A stretch of 64,000 nucleotides of DNA from Halovenus marina (GCF_051414115.1 NZ_JBLKNZ010000001.1:2604001-2668000); one strand, 5' to 3'. Shown: positions 34,909 through 44,501, counted from the first letter of the stretch. The notes: generated by a model not told the origin, from the sequence alone. Numbers and translations are program-made.

Positions 34909-35750
34909 CGGTCTGCTGGCTCGAGCGCGTCGTCCGATCCATCGAGCGGATCGGTCCGTTCGCGCGTCCACGCGTCGCTTTCGTATTTCTCCTCGGCAAT
35001 CTCACGGGCGCGATCCAGTTCGGCCGCTGTCCACTCGCCGACGGTCGCGTCCGCCCATTCCCCGAGAGTGGTTTCGAGTGCCTCGACTGCCTCCTCGCGG
35101 TCGATATTCGCTTGCTCCCGGACGGTCGTGACGCAATCGCGAAAGCGATCGGGCGCGGTTTCGGGGTCGGCGAAGACGCCGAGATGCCGATCCGCGGCGT
35201 GAGCGTACAGCAAGGAGCCGTGCTGGATGACCGCGTCGCGCTGGCGATACTGGGCGTTGCCACTTATTTTCGCGCCGTCGACGACCACGTCGTGGGCGGG
35301 GTTGATCTCCCGCAGAAAGCAAGCAGGCTCGTACAGTCCCCGTTGCGATTCACCAGCAAAGGAGGCGTCGATCCCCATCCGGTCGAGCGCGTCGAACAGG
35401 GGTCCACAGAGCAGTTCGTAACTCTCCAGCAGGTCGCCGGGAACCGCCGACTCCGGGGCGACGATGCTGTAGGAGATGTCGCCGTCGTGGTCGTGGTAGA
35501 TGCCGCCGCCGCCGGTCTGTCGGCGGGTGACGTCGATCCCCTCCTGTCTGCAATACTCCCAGTCGACGGTCTCGGCGGCCTGTCGGTAGCCCAGCGAGAG
35601 CGTCGACGGCTCCCACTGGAAGACCCGAACGGTTCGGGGGCCGCCCGCGGCCGCGGTCTCGGCGGCGGCCTCTTCCAGCGCCATCTGCATCGGACCGGAG
35701 CGGGCCTGTTCGGGGATGAATCGCCACTCCCCATCGTGCAGGTCGGTCAT
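34905..35750 (-). CDS. Lipoate-protein ligase family protein (BPL/LplA fold)
   Basis: 281 residues from ATG 35750 (MTDLHDGEWRF). The family blocks RVFQWEPSTLSLGYRQ, VTRRQTGGGGIYHDHDGDISYSIV, ISGNAQYRQRDAVIQHGSLLY are those of the LplA/LipB-like catalytic fold (RRxTGGG binding loop, GSA/GNAQ catalytic Lys region: AKISGNAQYR). It attaches lipoate or octanoate to E2 or H proteins. Archaeal members are often split from the accessory domain, which is not visible here. Confidence 0.88.
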   Translation of the reverse strand: MTDLHDGEWRFIPEQARSGPMQMALEEAAAETAAAGGPRTVRVFQWEPSTLSLGYRQAAETVDWEYCRQEGIDVTRRQTGGGGIYHDHDGDISYSIVAPESAVPGDLLESYELLCGPLFDALDRMGIDASFAGESQRGLYEPACFLREINPAHDVVVDGAKISGNAQYRQRDAVIQHGSLLYAHAADRHLGVFADPETAPDRFRDCVTTVREQANIDREEAVEALETTLGEWADATVGEWTAAELDRAREIAEEKYESDAWTRERTDPLDGSDDALEPADR

Positions 35751-35806
35751 GGAGTACGTTCGAGGGGGAGCACAAAGTCGGTTGCGTCCCGAGAGTTCAC
35801 CCTCGA

Positions 35807-36427
35807 TCACGTCCTGCGACCAGTCTTGCCCGCTTGCTGTCGGGGCTGTCCACCATCGTGGTTGGGCTGTCCGGTGTGTCCGCGCTGGGATACCCCAGCA
35901 TGTTCTCGCTGTCCCTGGTGCGTGTGCTGGGCGTGTCCCGCCGATTGTGCTTGGGGAGCACTGGCTCCCCTACTGTCAGTCGGGTCGCTGTGCGGTACAT
36001 TCATTCGCCTCCGAGTGGCAGGTGTCGGTGCGAAGCCATCGCGTGATCGATACGTGTCGACGGAGCCAGCGACGAGCAACGCGGCCCCGAGGATGGTCAG
36101 ATACAGCCCCATCTCGACCGAGACACTCCCACTGAGTCCGCCATACGAAGAGATGTTGGTATAGATGTTGAATGCGACGAGAACGGAGAGCCCACCCGCA
36201 ACTGCACTCGCGAGAATCTCGCGTTTGCGCCACGCCCCGAGAACGACGATAGCGACGACTGCGACTCCAGCAAGCAGGGTCAACACGCCGTCGCCGTCGA
36301 CTCCTGAGACTGTCGCGCTCCGTAATCGAGAGTCGATACTCGCCCACGGCAGGAACGCCCCCACAATCAGAGCGAGCGCACCCCCCAGCGTAATCTTCGC
36401 GCCACGTGGCAGTTCGCTGAAACTCAT
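35807..36427 (-). CDS. Membrane protein with long basic His/Gln/Gly-rich tail
   Basis: 206 residues. Four membrane segments (residues ~13-28, 48-66, 75-95, 105-121) are followed by a cytoplasmic or external ~75-residue tail rich in His, Gln, Gly and Arg (SAGHAQHTHQGQREHAGVSQ...). The tail is basic and low-complexity, unlike the acidic proteins of the rest of the window. A TATA box (CTTTATATAC on the minus strand, 36450-36459) lies about 27 bp upstream, consistent with a leaderless mRNA. Function unknown. Confidence 0.7.
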   Translation of the reverse strand: MSFSELPRGAKITLGGALALIVGAFLPWASIDSRLRSATVSGVDGDGVLTLLAGVAVVAIVVLGAWRKREILASAVAGGLSVLVAFNIYTNISSYGGLSGSVSVEMGLYLTILGAALLVAGSVDTYRSRDGFAPTPATRRRMNVPHSDPTDSRGASAPQAQSAGHAQHTHQGQREHAGVSQRGHTGQPNHDGGQPRQQAGKTGRRT

Positions 36428-36446
36428 GGGACGGGCTGGCCGCCCG

Positions 36447-36460
36447 TTCGTATATAAAGG
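36447..36460. promoter_or_regulatory. TATA element between the membrane-protein gene and uvrB
   Basis: TTCGTATATAAAGG lies between the divergent genes. On the minus strand it is at a leaderless distance (about 27 bp) from the ATG at 36427. For uvrB on the plus strand the gap to the ATG (36528) is about 75 bp, so uvrB may use it with a leader of about 45 nt or another element. Confidence 0.45.
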
Positions 36461-36527
36461 TACGGACAGCAGTCAGCATCGACGGGCAACCGCATCGGTC
36501 AAGTCCATGGAGGCGTAGTGATAGACG

Positions 36528-38576
36528 ATGAGTGACGCTTCCGGTCCACTCGCCCCCGACCGTCCAGATGCGGAGAGTGACTTCCGCGTCGACGCACCCT
36601 TCGACCCGGCGGGCGACCAGCCCGAGGCAATCGAGAAGCTCGCATCGGGATTCAGGCAGGGGATGGACAGACAGACCCTGCTCGGCGTGACCGGGTCGGG
36701 CAAGACCAACACCGTCTCGTGGGTGATCGAGGAGATTCAGAGACCGACGCTCGTCATCGCGCACAACAAGACACTCGCAGCGCAACTGTACGAGGAGTTC
36801 CGAGAGCTGTTTCCGGACAACGCCGTCGAGTATTTTGTCTCCTACTATGACTACTACCAGCCCGAGGCCTACGTCGAACAGACCGACACCTTCATCGACA
36901 AGGACGCCTCGATCAACGACGAGATCGACCGACTGCGCCACTCCGCGACGCGCTCGTTGCTGACCAGAGACGACGTGATCGTGGTCGCGTCAGTCTCTGC
37001 CATCTACGGGTTGGGCGACCCACAGAACTACGTCGACATGTCGCTGCGACTGGAGCAAGGCCAGCGGATCGACCGCGAAGAGTTGCTGGCGCGGCTGGTC
37101 GACCTGAACTACGAGCGCAACGACGTGGACTTCACGCAGGGCACGTTCCGCGTGCGCGGCGACACCGTCGAGATCTATCCGATGTACGGCCGGTACGCGG
37201 TCAGAGTCGAGATGTGGGGCGACGAAATCGAGCGACTGCGGAAACTCGACCCGCTGGAAGGCGAGGTGAAACGCGAGGAACCAGCGGTGCTCCTGCATCC
37301 GGCAGAGCACTACTCGATCCCCGACGAGCGACTCGAACGGGCCATCGGGGAAATCGAGGAGCTAATGGACGAGCGTGTCGGCTACTTCGAGCGACAGGGT
37401 GACCTGGTCGCGGCCCAGCGCATCGAGGAGCGGACGACCTTCGACCTTGAGATGCTCAAGGAGACAGGCTACTGCTCGGGCATCGAGAACTACTCCGTGC
37501 ATCTCTCCGACCGCGACCCAGGCGACGCGCCCTTCACGCTGCTGGATTACTTCCCCGACGACTTCCTCACCGTCGTCGACGAGTCCCACCAGACGCTGCC
37601 GCAGATCCGGGGGCAGTTCGAGGGGGACCGCTCCCGAAAGGAGTCGCTGGTCGAGAACGGCTTTCGCCTGCCGACGGCCTTCGACAACCGCCCGCTCACC
37701 TTCGAGGAGTTCGAGAAACGGACGAATCAGACGCTGTACGTCTCGGCGACGCCCGGCGACTACGAACGCGAGCACTCGGAGCAGGTCGTTGAGCAGATCG
37801 TTCGACCCACGTATCTCGTCGATCCCGCGGTCGAAGTTGCCGACGCGGAGGGGCAGGTCGCGGACCTGATCGAGCGGTTGCAGGCCCTGCCCGACGAGGA
37901 GCGCGCGCTGGTGACGACGCTGACAAAGCGGATGGCCGAGGACCTCACCGAGTATCTCGCGGAGGCAGGAGTCGACGTGGAGTACATGCACGACGAGACG
38001 GACACGCTCGAACGGCACGAACTCATCAGACAACTCCGTCTCGGCGAACTCGACGTGATCGTCGGGATCAATCTGCTCCGGGAGGGACTCGACATCCCGG
38101 AGGTGTCGCTCGTGGCGATTCTCGACGCGGACCAGGAGGGCTTTCTGCGCTCCGAGACGACGCTCATCCAGACGATGGGGCGGGCGGCGCGAAACGTCAA
38201 CGGGACGGTCGTCCTCTACGCCGACGAAGTGAGCGGGGCGATGGAGTCGGCAATCGAGGAGACACGGCGGCGTCGCCAGATCCAGCAGGAGTACAACGAG
38301 ACGCACGGCCACGAACCGGCGACGATCCAGAAGGCCGTTGGCGAGACGAACCTCCCCGGGAGCAAGACCGACACCGACGGCGTCTCGGGGCTGGACGCGA
38401 GCGACGAGCAGGAGGCCCAGGAAGCGATCGCACAGTTAGAAGACCGCATGCAGGAGGCTGCGGACAACCTCGAATTCGAGTTGGCGGCCGACATCCGCGA
38501 CCGGATCCGGGACCTCCGCGAGGACTTCGAACTCGACGACGACGAGGGCGTTCCGGCCCCCGAGTCGGAGTGGTGA
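36528..38576 (+). CDS. uvrB: Excinuclease ABC subunit B (UvrB)
   Basis: 682 residues. Walker A GVTGSGKT (53-60), the beta-hairpin YFVSYYDYYQPEAYVEQTDTFIDKD, helicase motifs including TLYVSATPGDYE and VGINLLREGLDIPEV, and a C-terminal UVR domain (LEDRMQEAADNLEFELAADIRDRI). It is the damage-verification subunit of bacterial-type nucleotide excision repair, which haloarchaea acquired. uvrC lies at 55887-57623; uvrA is not in the window. Confidence 0.97.
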   Translation: MSDASGPLAPDRPDAESDFRVDAPFDPAGDQPEAIEKLASGFRQGMDRQTLLGVTGSGKTNTVSWVIEEIQRPTLVIAHNKTLAAQLYEEFRELFPDNAVEYFVSYYDYYQPEAYVEQTDTFIDKDASINDEIDRLRHSATRSLLTRDDVIVVASVSAIYGLGDPQNYVDMSLRLEQGQRIDREELLARLVDLNYERNDVDFTQGTFRVRGDTVEIYPMYGRYAVRVEMWGDEIERLRKLDPLEGEVKREEPAVLLHPAEHYSIPDERLERAIGEIEELMDERVGYFERQGDLVAAQRIEERTTFDLEMLKETGYCSGIENYSVHLSDRDPGDAPFTLLDYFPDDFLTVVDESHQTLPQIRGQFEGDRSRKESLVENGFRLPTAFDNRPLTFEEFEKRTNQTLYVSATPGDYEREHSEQVVEQIVRPTYLVDPAVEVADAEGQVADLIERLQALPDEERALVTTLTKRMAEDLTEYLAEAGVDVEYMHDETDTLERHELIRQLRLGELDVIVGINLLREGLDIPEVSLVAILDADQEGFLRSETTLIQTMGRAARNVNGTVVLYADEVSGAMESAIEETRRRRQIQQEYNETHGHEPATIQKAVGETNLPGSKTDTDGVSGLDASDEQEAQEAIAQLEDRMQEAADNLEFELAADIRDRIRDLREDFELDDDEGVPAPESEW

Positions 38577-38585
38577 GAGGAGCGT

Positions 38586-41198
38586 CTATTCGGTCGAGTC
38601 AATCCGCCCCGAGTCGTGGACAGAGCGCGTCCAGACGACCAGCAGACTCGGCAGGACGAGGACGCTCGCCAGGAACGCAAAGGAGATGGCGACGGCGATG
38701 ACGAGGCCGAACTGCTGCATGACCGGCACGAGCGAGAACGCGAGCACGCCGAACCCGCCCGCGGTCGTGACGGCACTGCCGAGCAGCGCGCCGCCGGTGC
38801 CGACGACGCTCGCTTCAAGCGCCGCCGGAACGTCCCCGAGTCGGTCGAGTTCGTATCGGTAGCGTTCGCTCATGTGAATCGCGTAGTCGACACCGAGGCC
38901 GATTGCGATGGATCCGATCGTCGCTGTCGCGAAGCTGAACGGAATGTCGAGGAGGTACATCACGCCGAGGATCCAGCTCAGCCCGAGCAACACCGGGGCG
39001 AGCGTCACGGCACCGAGACTCGCGCTTCCGTTCGTGTACCGGAAAGCGACGAGCAACACCGCGAGCACGGCCGCGAGCGCGGCGACCAGTCCCGTGACGA
39101 GCGTCGTCGAGAGCTGTCGCTGGACGAGTTCGTTGACGACCAGGTCGCCGGTGACGGTTATCTCCGCCGCGTTGGCAGCTTCGTCGTCGCTCTCGTCGAT
39201 TCCAACTTCCTCGGTCTGGTCGACGACGGCGCGGGCCTCGTCTGCGACCGCCGTCGGCCCCGCCGTTCCGTCGACGACGAGGACGACCTGAAGCGAGTCG
39301 TAGCGACCGCTCTCGGTTCGGTGGAGGAAGCGTTCGGCGCGGTCGGGTGCGGCGTCGACGAGACTGTCGAGCACGGCCGTTACGTTGCGGTCGGGAACGC
39401 CGTCGCCGGTCGTATCAGCAGTCGCAAGCTGGGCCGCGAACGTCTCGTTGGTGGCGGCCACACGCTGCATCAGCGAGACTGGGCCGCGCACCGCAGAGTC
39501 ACCAGTTGGTCGAGTGAAGGTGACAGACGTATTCGCGGCCGCACGCTCGATAGCGGCGACACGCTCCAGCGTCGCCGGATCGATTCCGTCACTCTCGACC
39601 AGGTAGTGCACTTGCTGGTCGGGCGACTGGAAGTTCGAGAAGAGGTAGTCGATCGACTGGCGAACGTCGTACTCGCCGGGCGCAAACGGTTCCGGGAGGT
39701 CCTGCGTCCAGTCCGGCGGCTCCTCGGCGATGTAGTCGTCGCTGGCAAAGTCCGAATCGAGTTGCGTCCCAGCGGCGACGCCGAGCGAACTCACGACCAG
39801 CGCGACCAGCAGAATCGTCCGTGGACGGCGATAGCTGACGCGGGCAATCCCGGCGAGCAGTCCCCGTACTCTGCCGGTCGTGCCGAACGCGCGGGATGTC
39901 CGGTCGCGGCTGGCCAGCAGCGACGCCAGTTCGACCTTCAGTGCAGGGACGAGCGCGCCGAAGACGACCAGCGAGGCAGCGATTCCAGCGGCGGTCGCGA
40001 TGCCGAACTCACCGAGCGTCGGAACGCCGCTGGTCAGAATCGAGAGGAAGCCGATCATCGCCGTCACCGTCACCAACAGCAGGGCGGGGCCGAGTCCGGC
40101 CAGTCCCTCGTGCATGGCCTCGCGGGCAGTCTTCGCGAACGGTTGCTCGCCGTCGGTCTCGGCTCGTTGCTCGCGATACCGCATGACAACGTGGATGCAG
40201 TAGTCGATCGAGAGCCCGATGAGCAACACCGGCGTCGCGATCATCAGCGTGTTGAAGTCGATTCCGAGCCAGCCCATCGCGCCAAACGTCCAGACGAGCA
40301 CCAGAACGATGCCGACGAGGCCGAGCAACAGATCGAGCAAGTCACGGTAGGCGACCGACAGCGTGACGAGGACAAACAGCAACGCGACGGGGCCGACCAG
40401 CGCGAGGCTGTCGTTCGTCGATTCGCCCTCCTCGACGACCATCAGGCCGTCGCCGACGAGCAGGTACTCGTCCTCGTCGACCTCTTCGGCGATATCGGCC
40501 GCGGTCACCTGTGCGGTTCTGACCCGCTCTGAGAGTTCCGGCGGAGACAACACCTGCCCGTCAGTTTTCTGAGTAACGAGCAGCAGTCGACTCTCGGCGT
40601 CGGTCGACGCCGGCTGATACCCGCTGGGCAGCAGGTCGTAGATGCGCCCGTTCGACGACCCCTCGGCGAGCAGATCTGCGACCAGTCGCTGGACCTGTGC
40701 GTCGCTCATCGATTCGAGTTGGTCGATCTGTGCGGCGAGCGGCGGGGCCGACGCAGGGTCGAAGGCCCCACCGAAGGGCGACGCTGCTGAGCTGTTTCCA
40801 GTCGAGTTGCGTTCAGACTGGATGGCGGCAGTCGCGACGACGTTCTCGATGCCCACGAGTCCGTTTGGCAGCAGCGTCTGATTGACCGTCGCGTTCGTCC
40901 GCAGGGCCTGTTGATACCGCAGCGACGCGAGCAGCGAGTCGCGGTCGAGGACGTTCCCCGATTCGTTGCGCACGACGACGTTCAGATGAGTCGTGTTCGC
41001 CTCACTACCGGTGAACTGCTGTTGGATGGTCTGCTGTGCAGTCACCTCGGGTGGGTCCTCGTCGAACATGTCCATCTGCTGGGACTCCTCGACGTGTGCG
41101 CCCCCAGCGCCGACGAGTAGCGTCAGCACGAGGAGGACAGCGATCACGGTTTTACTTCGGTTGGTGACGAGACCGGCGAGTCGCTCACCCAGCGACAT
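38586..41198 (-). CDS. RND-superfamily (MMPL/HpnN-like) membrane exporter
   Basis: 870 residues from ATG 41198 (MSLGERLAG). Two homologous halves each have one N-terminal helix, a large extracellular domain and five more helices. GIDFNTLMIATPVLLIGLSIDYCIHVVMRYREQ and SIAIGLGVDYAIHMSERYRYEL carry the GxxxDYxIH motif of RND/MMPL proton-coupled exporters. It probably exports lipids or hydrophobic compounds. The substrate is unknown. It is convergent with uvrB with a 9-bp gap. Confidence 0.88.
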   Translation of the reverse strand: MSLGERLAGLVTNRSKTVIAVLLVLTLLVGAGGAHVEESQQMDMFDEDPPEVTAQQTIQQQFTGSEANTTHLNVVVRNESGNVLDRDSLLASLRYQQALRTNATVNQTLLPNGLVGIENVVATAAIQSERNSTGNSSAASPFGGAFDPASAPPLAAQIDQLESMSDAQVQRLVADLLAEGSSNGRIYDLLPSGYQPASTDAESRLLLVTQKTDGQVLSPPELSERVRTAQVTAADIAEEVDEDEYLLVGDGLMVVEEGESTNDSLALVGPVALLFVLVTLSVAYRDLLDLLLGLVGIVLVLVWTFGAMGWLGIDFNTLMIATPVLLIGLSIDYCIHVVMRYREQRAETDGEQPFAKTAREAMHEGLAGLGPALLLVTVTAMIGFLSILTSGVPTLGEFGIATAAGIAASLVVFGALVPALKVELASLLASRDRTSRAFGTTGRVRGLLAGIARVSYRRPRTILLVALVVSSLGVAAGTQLDSDFASDDYIAEEPPDWTQDLPEPFAPGEYDVRQSIDYLFSNFQSPDQQVHYLVESDGIDPATLERVAAIERAAANTSVTFTRPTGDSAVRGPVSLMQRVAATNETFAAQLATADTTGDGVPDRNVTAVLDSLVDAAPDRAERFLHRTESGRYDSLQVVLVVDGTAGPTAVADEARAVVDQTEEVGIDESDDEAANAAEITVTGDLVVNELVQRQLSTTLVTGLVAALAAVLAVLLVAFRYTNGSASLGAVTLAPVLLGLSWILGVMYLLDIPFSFATATIGSIAIGLGVDYAIHMSERYRYELDRLGDVPAALEASVVGTGGALLGSAVTTAGGFGVLAFSLVPVMQQFGLVIAVAISFAFLASVLVLPSLLVVWTRSVHDSGRIDSTE

Positions 41199-41381
41199 CG
41201 GTCTCACCCCCGTGAGTGACAGCGGTTGGCTGTGCAACTGTGACGACACCGGCGAGAGAGCAAATACCGATCATCGTAGCCATCAGTGACAGCTACGACT
41301 GGCCGATCAATCGGCCTGACGTGCCACATCTGAACCGGGTTTATATGCGCTCGCTCGATGGAGCGGTCAGGCCGAAGCAGT

Positions 41382-42026
41382 TCAGGGGATGTACTGCTTG
41401 AGCACCTTGGACTCAATAGTCCGGAGGTGCTTGCCGACAGTCGCCGGGTCGACGTCGAGCGTCTCGGCAAGATCCGACAGCGTCGCCTCCCGTGGGTTCT
41501 CGTAGTAGCCCATCCCGATTGCCGTCTTGAGGACCTCGCTCTGTCGCTCCGTCAGGTCCGCGAAGACGCCACCGGCCTCCGGAAAGTACGGGCCGGTCGA
41601 CTGGAGTTCGACCTCGACGTCGTCGAACAGATCAGAGACGGTCATCAGGGTGTCCTCTTCACCGATGATCGTCATGTGCAAACCGCCGTCGTCGGTGTAT
41701 TCGATTGGCATCTCGATGATGAAATCGCCCGTCTCACGCCGTTCGAGCAGATCACGGCTGGCCGGAGTGGCCTCGGTCTGTGAGTAACAGAAGCCCGACT
41801 CGTCGCCCGCGACGGTAAACCGTTTGACTGCGGGCGACTCGCGCATGAGCTCCCGGTAGCGGTCGAGGTCACCCTCCGCCTCGGCGAGCAACGCGATGGT
41901 CCCGTCGTCGAGCAACTTGAGCGAGTGAAGCGCCTTCCGGCGCAGGTTCGACTCCTGTGCGAGCTGGTGTTCGAGCGGATGGAAGGACGCCCAGTCCAGA
42001 TACAGCACGACGCTCAGATACCGCAT
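41382..42026 (-). CDS. Bat-type helix-turn-helix regulator (HTH_10)
   Basis: 214 residues from ATG 42026 (MRYLSVVLYLDW). The C-terminal LTERQSEVLKTAIGMGYYENPREATLSDLAETLDVDPATVGKHLR is the HTH_10 domain of bacterio-opsin-activator-like regulators. The N-terminal ~150 residues are the usual sensory-like Bat domain. It may regulate the RND exporter or the divergent nitrilase gene; the 96-bp gap to the latter is shared promoter space. Confidence 0.85.
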   Translation of the reverse strand: MRYLSVVLYLDWASFHPLEHQLAQESNLRRKALHSLKLLDDGTIALLAEAEGDLDRYRELMRESPAVKRFTVAGDESGFCYSQTEATPASRDLLERRETGDFIIEMPIEYTDDGGLHMTIIGEEDTLMTVSDLFDDVEVELQSTGPYFPEAGGVFADLTERQSEVLKTAIGMGYYENPREATLSDLAETLDVDPATVGKHLRTIESKVLKQYIP

Positions 42027-42122
42027 CGGTGGTCGACACGTCGATTCGGAGGCGCAAAAAGTGTCACGGAGTGCGGCGTGTCGTGTGGACAATATTTAGG
42101 TTCGCTCACGTGAACGTTCGCT

Positions 42123-42935
42123 ATGACGCAGTTCACGGTCGCGGTCGCACAGCTCGACTCCCGGGCCGACAAAGCGCAGAACGTCCAGCGGATGTGCTCG
42201 TCCGTCGACGAGGCGGCGAACCGTGACGCGGACCTGGTCGCGTTTCCCGAGATGGCGACATACATGGGAGACCCAAATCGATACACGGCTGTTGCCGAGT
42301 CGTTTCCCGGCCCGACGACGAACGCTCTTGCAGAAAAAGCCCGAGAACACGGCCTGTACGTGCATACGGGGAGTTTCTTCGAGTCGATTCCCGATTCGGA
42401 TCGTGTCTACAACACGTCGGGGGTCATCGACCCGGACGGAAATCTTCTCGACACCTACCGGAAGATCCACCTGTTCGATATCCACGGAGACGTGGAGTAT
42501 CAGGAATCGGACAACGTGGCACCGGGGGAGGACGTCACGACTGTCGACACCGAACTCGGAACCGTCGGGCTGAGCATCTGCTACGACCTGCGATTCCCGC
42601 AACTCTATCGGGCGCTCGCGGCCCTTGGCGCGGAGGTGCTCTTTGTCCCGGCGGCGTTTTCACTGCACACCGGCAAGGACCACTGGGAGTCACTGCTCCG
42701 GGCGCGGGCCATCGAGAATCAGGCGTACGTCGTCGCTCCAGGTCAGATCGGCGACAAACCCGACTCGATGGAAACCTACGGGAAATCGCTCGTCGTCGAC
42801 CCGTGGGGTACCGTGATCGCAAAGGCCAGCGACCGACCGGAGATGATCACTGCCACGGTGGATCTGGACTATCTCGACGAGGTTCGGACGAACCTCCAGA
42901 CACTCGAACACGTTCGACCCGACGTGTACGAGTAG
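42123..42935 (+). CDS. Carbon-nitrogen hydrolase (nitrilase superfamily)
   Basis: 270 residues with the catalytic triad E43 (FPEMATYMG), K114 (RKIHLFDIHG) and C153 (GLSICYDLRFPQLYR). It is closest in pattern to omega-amidase/Nit2-like enzymes or N-carbamoylputrescine amidase relatives. It hydrolyses an amide or carbamoyl bond of a small metabolite. It is single and divergent from the Bat-type regulator. Confidence 0.9.
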   Translation: MTQFTVAVAQLDSRADKAQNVQRMCSSVDEAANRDADLVAFPEMATYMGDPNRYTAVAESFPGPTTNALAEKAREHGLYVHTGSFFESIPDSDRVYNTSGVIDPDGNLLDTYRKIHLFDIHGDVEYQESDNVAPGEDVTTVDTELGTVGLSICYDLRFPQLYRALAALGAEVLFVPAAFSLHTGKDHWESLLRARAIENQAYVVAPGQIGDKPDSMETYGKSLVVDPWGTVIAKASDRPEMITATVDLDYLDEVRTNLQTLEHVRPDVYE

Positions 42936-43712
42936 AACAGCGAACGGATCGACTGGCTTCAACATCATCGTTTGATATAGCAGTATAGAGTTTATTGGCT
43001 GCAACGCGTAATACAGAAAACCACCGGCAGGAACGCGGACAGTCCGCAACAGCAGGGTTAAGGGGTATCACGGGGTGGAGACTGCCTTCGGGGCCAGTTC
43101 GAGAGCACGCGGTTCGGAACGAACGACACGCGATCAGTGTTCACACGCGCGGTTCACACGGTGGCCGTCAGAGAAGCGCGCGGGAACCGAACCAAGTTAG
43201 TAGGGACATCGACGCTGAATCGGCAGGATCCCCCGCGCCTCGTGTCGATGGTCATCGAACCCGCTCGTAGCGTTGGATCCAATTCCCTTCGGTGAGGCCG
43301 TCAGCGAGAGTCGTGTCGATCGGTCAGTCCCGCGACTGCTGAGACCAAGCTTCCACACGTCATTCGTCTGGCTGGATTGGACGGCGAAGGACAGGATCCC
43401 GAAGGTGGTCTGGGGAATACGACAGTAGAAATCGCGCACCGGCAGGTGATTCACGGCCAGAACTAGCCCCCAGCCCAAGCCTTGCAGCGGGTCGAGTGAG
43501 CAGAGGGTATAAACTATATGTCGCGATATCAAATCGGTGCGCCGGGCGAACTGGGAGAGCAGACAGGCGGCGAACGCGTGAGGGACGGGGTTTCAGTGAA
43601 GACCGCCGGACACAGCGGCCACAGTTCGCCACCCATCCCTCGAAATCGCCGCTCACGCGGGCTGTTCGAGAAGATCGAAACTCACAGTATCGGCAATCGA
43701 CACAAAGTTGCT
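42936..43712. other. 777-bp stretch without a supported gene
   Basis: The stretch between the nitrilase gene and the second Bat-type regulator. Most of it is the putative element at 42971-43533. The remainder (43534-43712) is the upstream region of the regulator, readable as an N-terminal extension but with unusual composition for a haloarchaeal protein. Apart from the TATA-like GGGTATAAACTATATG at 43505-43520, I see no promoter or RNA structure. Confidence 0.4.
42971..43533. mobile_element. Relic or MITE-like element with imperfect terminal inverted repeats
   Basis: 25-bp termini at 42971-42995 and 43509-43533 (read inward) match at 20 of 25 positions without gaps (TTTGATATnGC...TATAnnGTTTAT). 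TCG lies directly outside both ends (42968-42970 and 43534-43536), compatible with a 3-bp target duplication. The 563 bp between carry no convincing gene; one minus-strand frame (43197-43532) starts in the right terminus but has no recognisable domain. Known elements could not be searched. Confidence 0.4.
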
Positions 43713-44399
43713 ATGGGGTACCTCGCTGAGTTTGAAATTACCTGCGACGCCCTACCGTTCGTCGAGGTTGCGGCCGCCGTGCCCGACGCGACGCTCGAAC
43801 TCGAATTTCAGCCCAGTGAGGACTGGTACACGGCGTTCATCGTGCAGGTGGTCGAGGGGAACCGGAAAGCGGTCGAACAGGCGTTCGATGAAAGTCCGTT
43901 CGTCGACGAGTACATCCCGATGCAACAATCCGACGAACGACCGTGGTATCGAGTCGAACCAGCCGTCGGGATGGACGCGCGACTCGGAGCGCACGTCGAC
44001 GAGGTCTCGACGCTCAAAGCCCTCGCGGCCGCCGATGCCGAAATCACGTACATGCGCGTGACAGCGACGGGATGGATCCAGCGCGGGTGGTTCGCCAGCA
44101 GAGCCACGCTCGAACGGTTTCAGTCGTTCTGGCAGCGCAACGGCGAGTTCACGCTGCGGCGACTCGTCCCGGACGGCGAAGCCGACGACGCAGGCACGGG
44201 TCTCACCGACCGCCAGCGAGATGCCATCCTCACCGCCCACGAGATGGGATACTTCGACATCCCGCGACGGGCGTCGCTCGACGACGTCGCCGCCGAACTC
44301 GACATCGCGGCGTCGTCACTCTCCGAACGACTTCGTCGCGCGCAGTCGCATCTCATCAAGACGAGCGTTCCCCACACGATCGATACGAGCGAGCGGTGA
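43713..44399 (+). CDS. Bat-type helix-turn-helix regulator (HTH_10), second copy
   Basis: 228 residues from ATG 43713 (MGYLAEFEI); the ORF could begin at 43518, but the extra 65 residues are not acidic or conserved in look. The C-terminal LTDRQRDAILTAHEMGYFDIPRRASLDDVAAELDIAASSLSERLR is an HTH_10 domain. The N-terminal part is the Bat-type effector region. It precedes the DrrAB-type exporter operon by about 100 bp and may control it (inference). Confidence 0.82.
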   Translation: MGYLAEFEITCDALPFVEVAAAVPDATLELEFQPSEDWYTAFIVQVVEGNRKAVEQAFDESPFVDEYIPMQQSDERPWYRVEPAVGMDARLGAHVDEVSTLKALAAADAEITYMRVTATGWIQRGWFASRATLERFQSFWQRNGEFTLRRLVPDGEADDAGTGLTDRQRDAILTAHEMGYFDIPRRASLDDVAAELDIAASSLSERLRRAQSHLIKTSVPHTIDTSER

Positions 44400-44437
44400 G
44401 TCGAGACAGTGTCCGGTTCGCCGGGCAACCCCGCTCG

Positions 44438-44446
44438 CTTATAAAC
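44438..44446 (+). promoter_or_regulatory. TATA box of the DrrAB-type operon
   Basis: CTTATAAAC, a good archaeal TATA box. Predicted transcription start is about 25 bp downstream, leaving a leader of about 35 nt before ATG 44502. Confidence 0.5.
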
Positions 44447-44501
44447 GGCCGTATCACTTCGAGAAGCGGCTACCCGAGGTGGTCACAAACGAATAGATGC
44501 G

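Noticed and set aside
38616..40532. A 638-residue plus-strand frame opposite the RND exporter
   Set aside because: No family signature, Asp/Arg/Glu repeats typical of antisense translation; the RND protein on the other strand has both conserved GxxxDYxIH motifs.
42936..43512. Possible stable RNA (RNase P or SRP RNA) in the geneless block
   Set aside because: I looked for the conserved cores of both and found none; inverted ends explain the block better.
43197..43532. A possible 111-residue protein on the minus strand inside the putative element
   Set aside because: Starts in the terminal repeat, no transposase motif (no DDE or Y1 pattern) and no resemblance I can name; not strong enough to be called a gene.
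43518..43712. A 65-residue N-terminal extension of the second Bat-type regulator
   Set aside because: It begins inside the inverted repeat, lacks the acidic bias of haloarchaeal proteins, and the family N-terminus fits the ATG at 43713.
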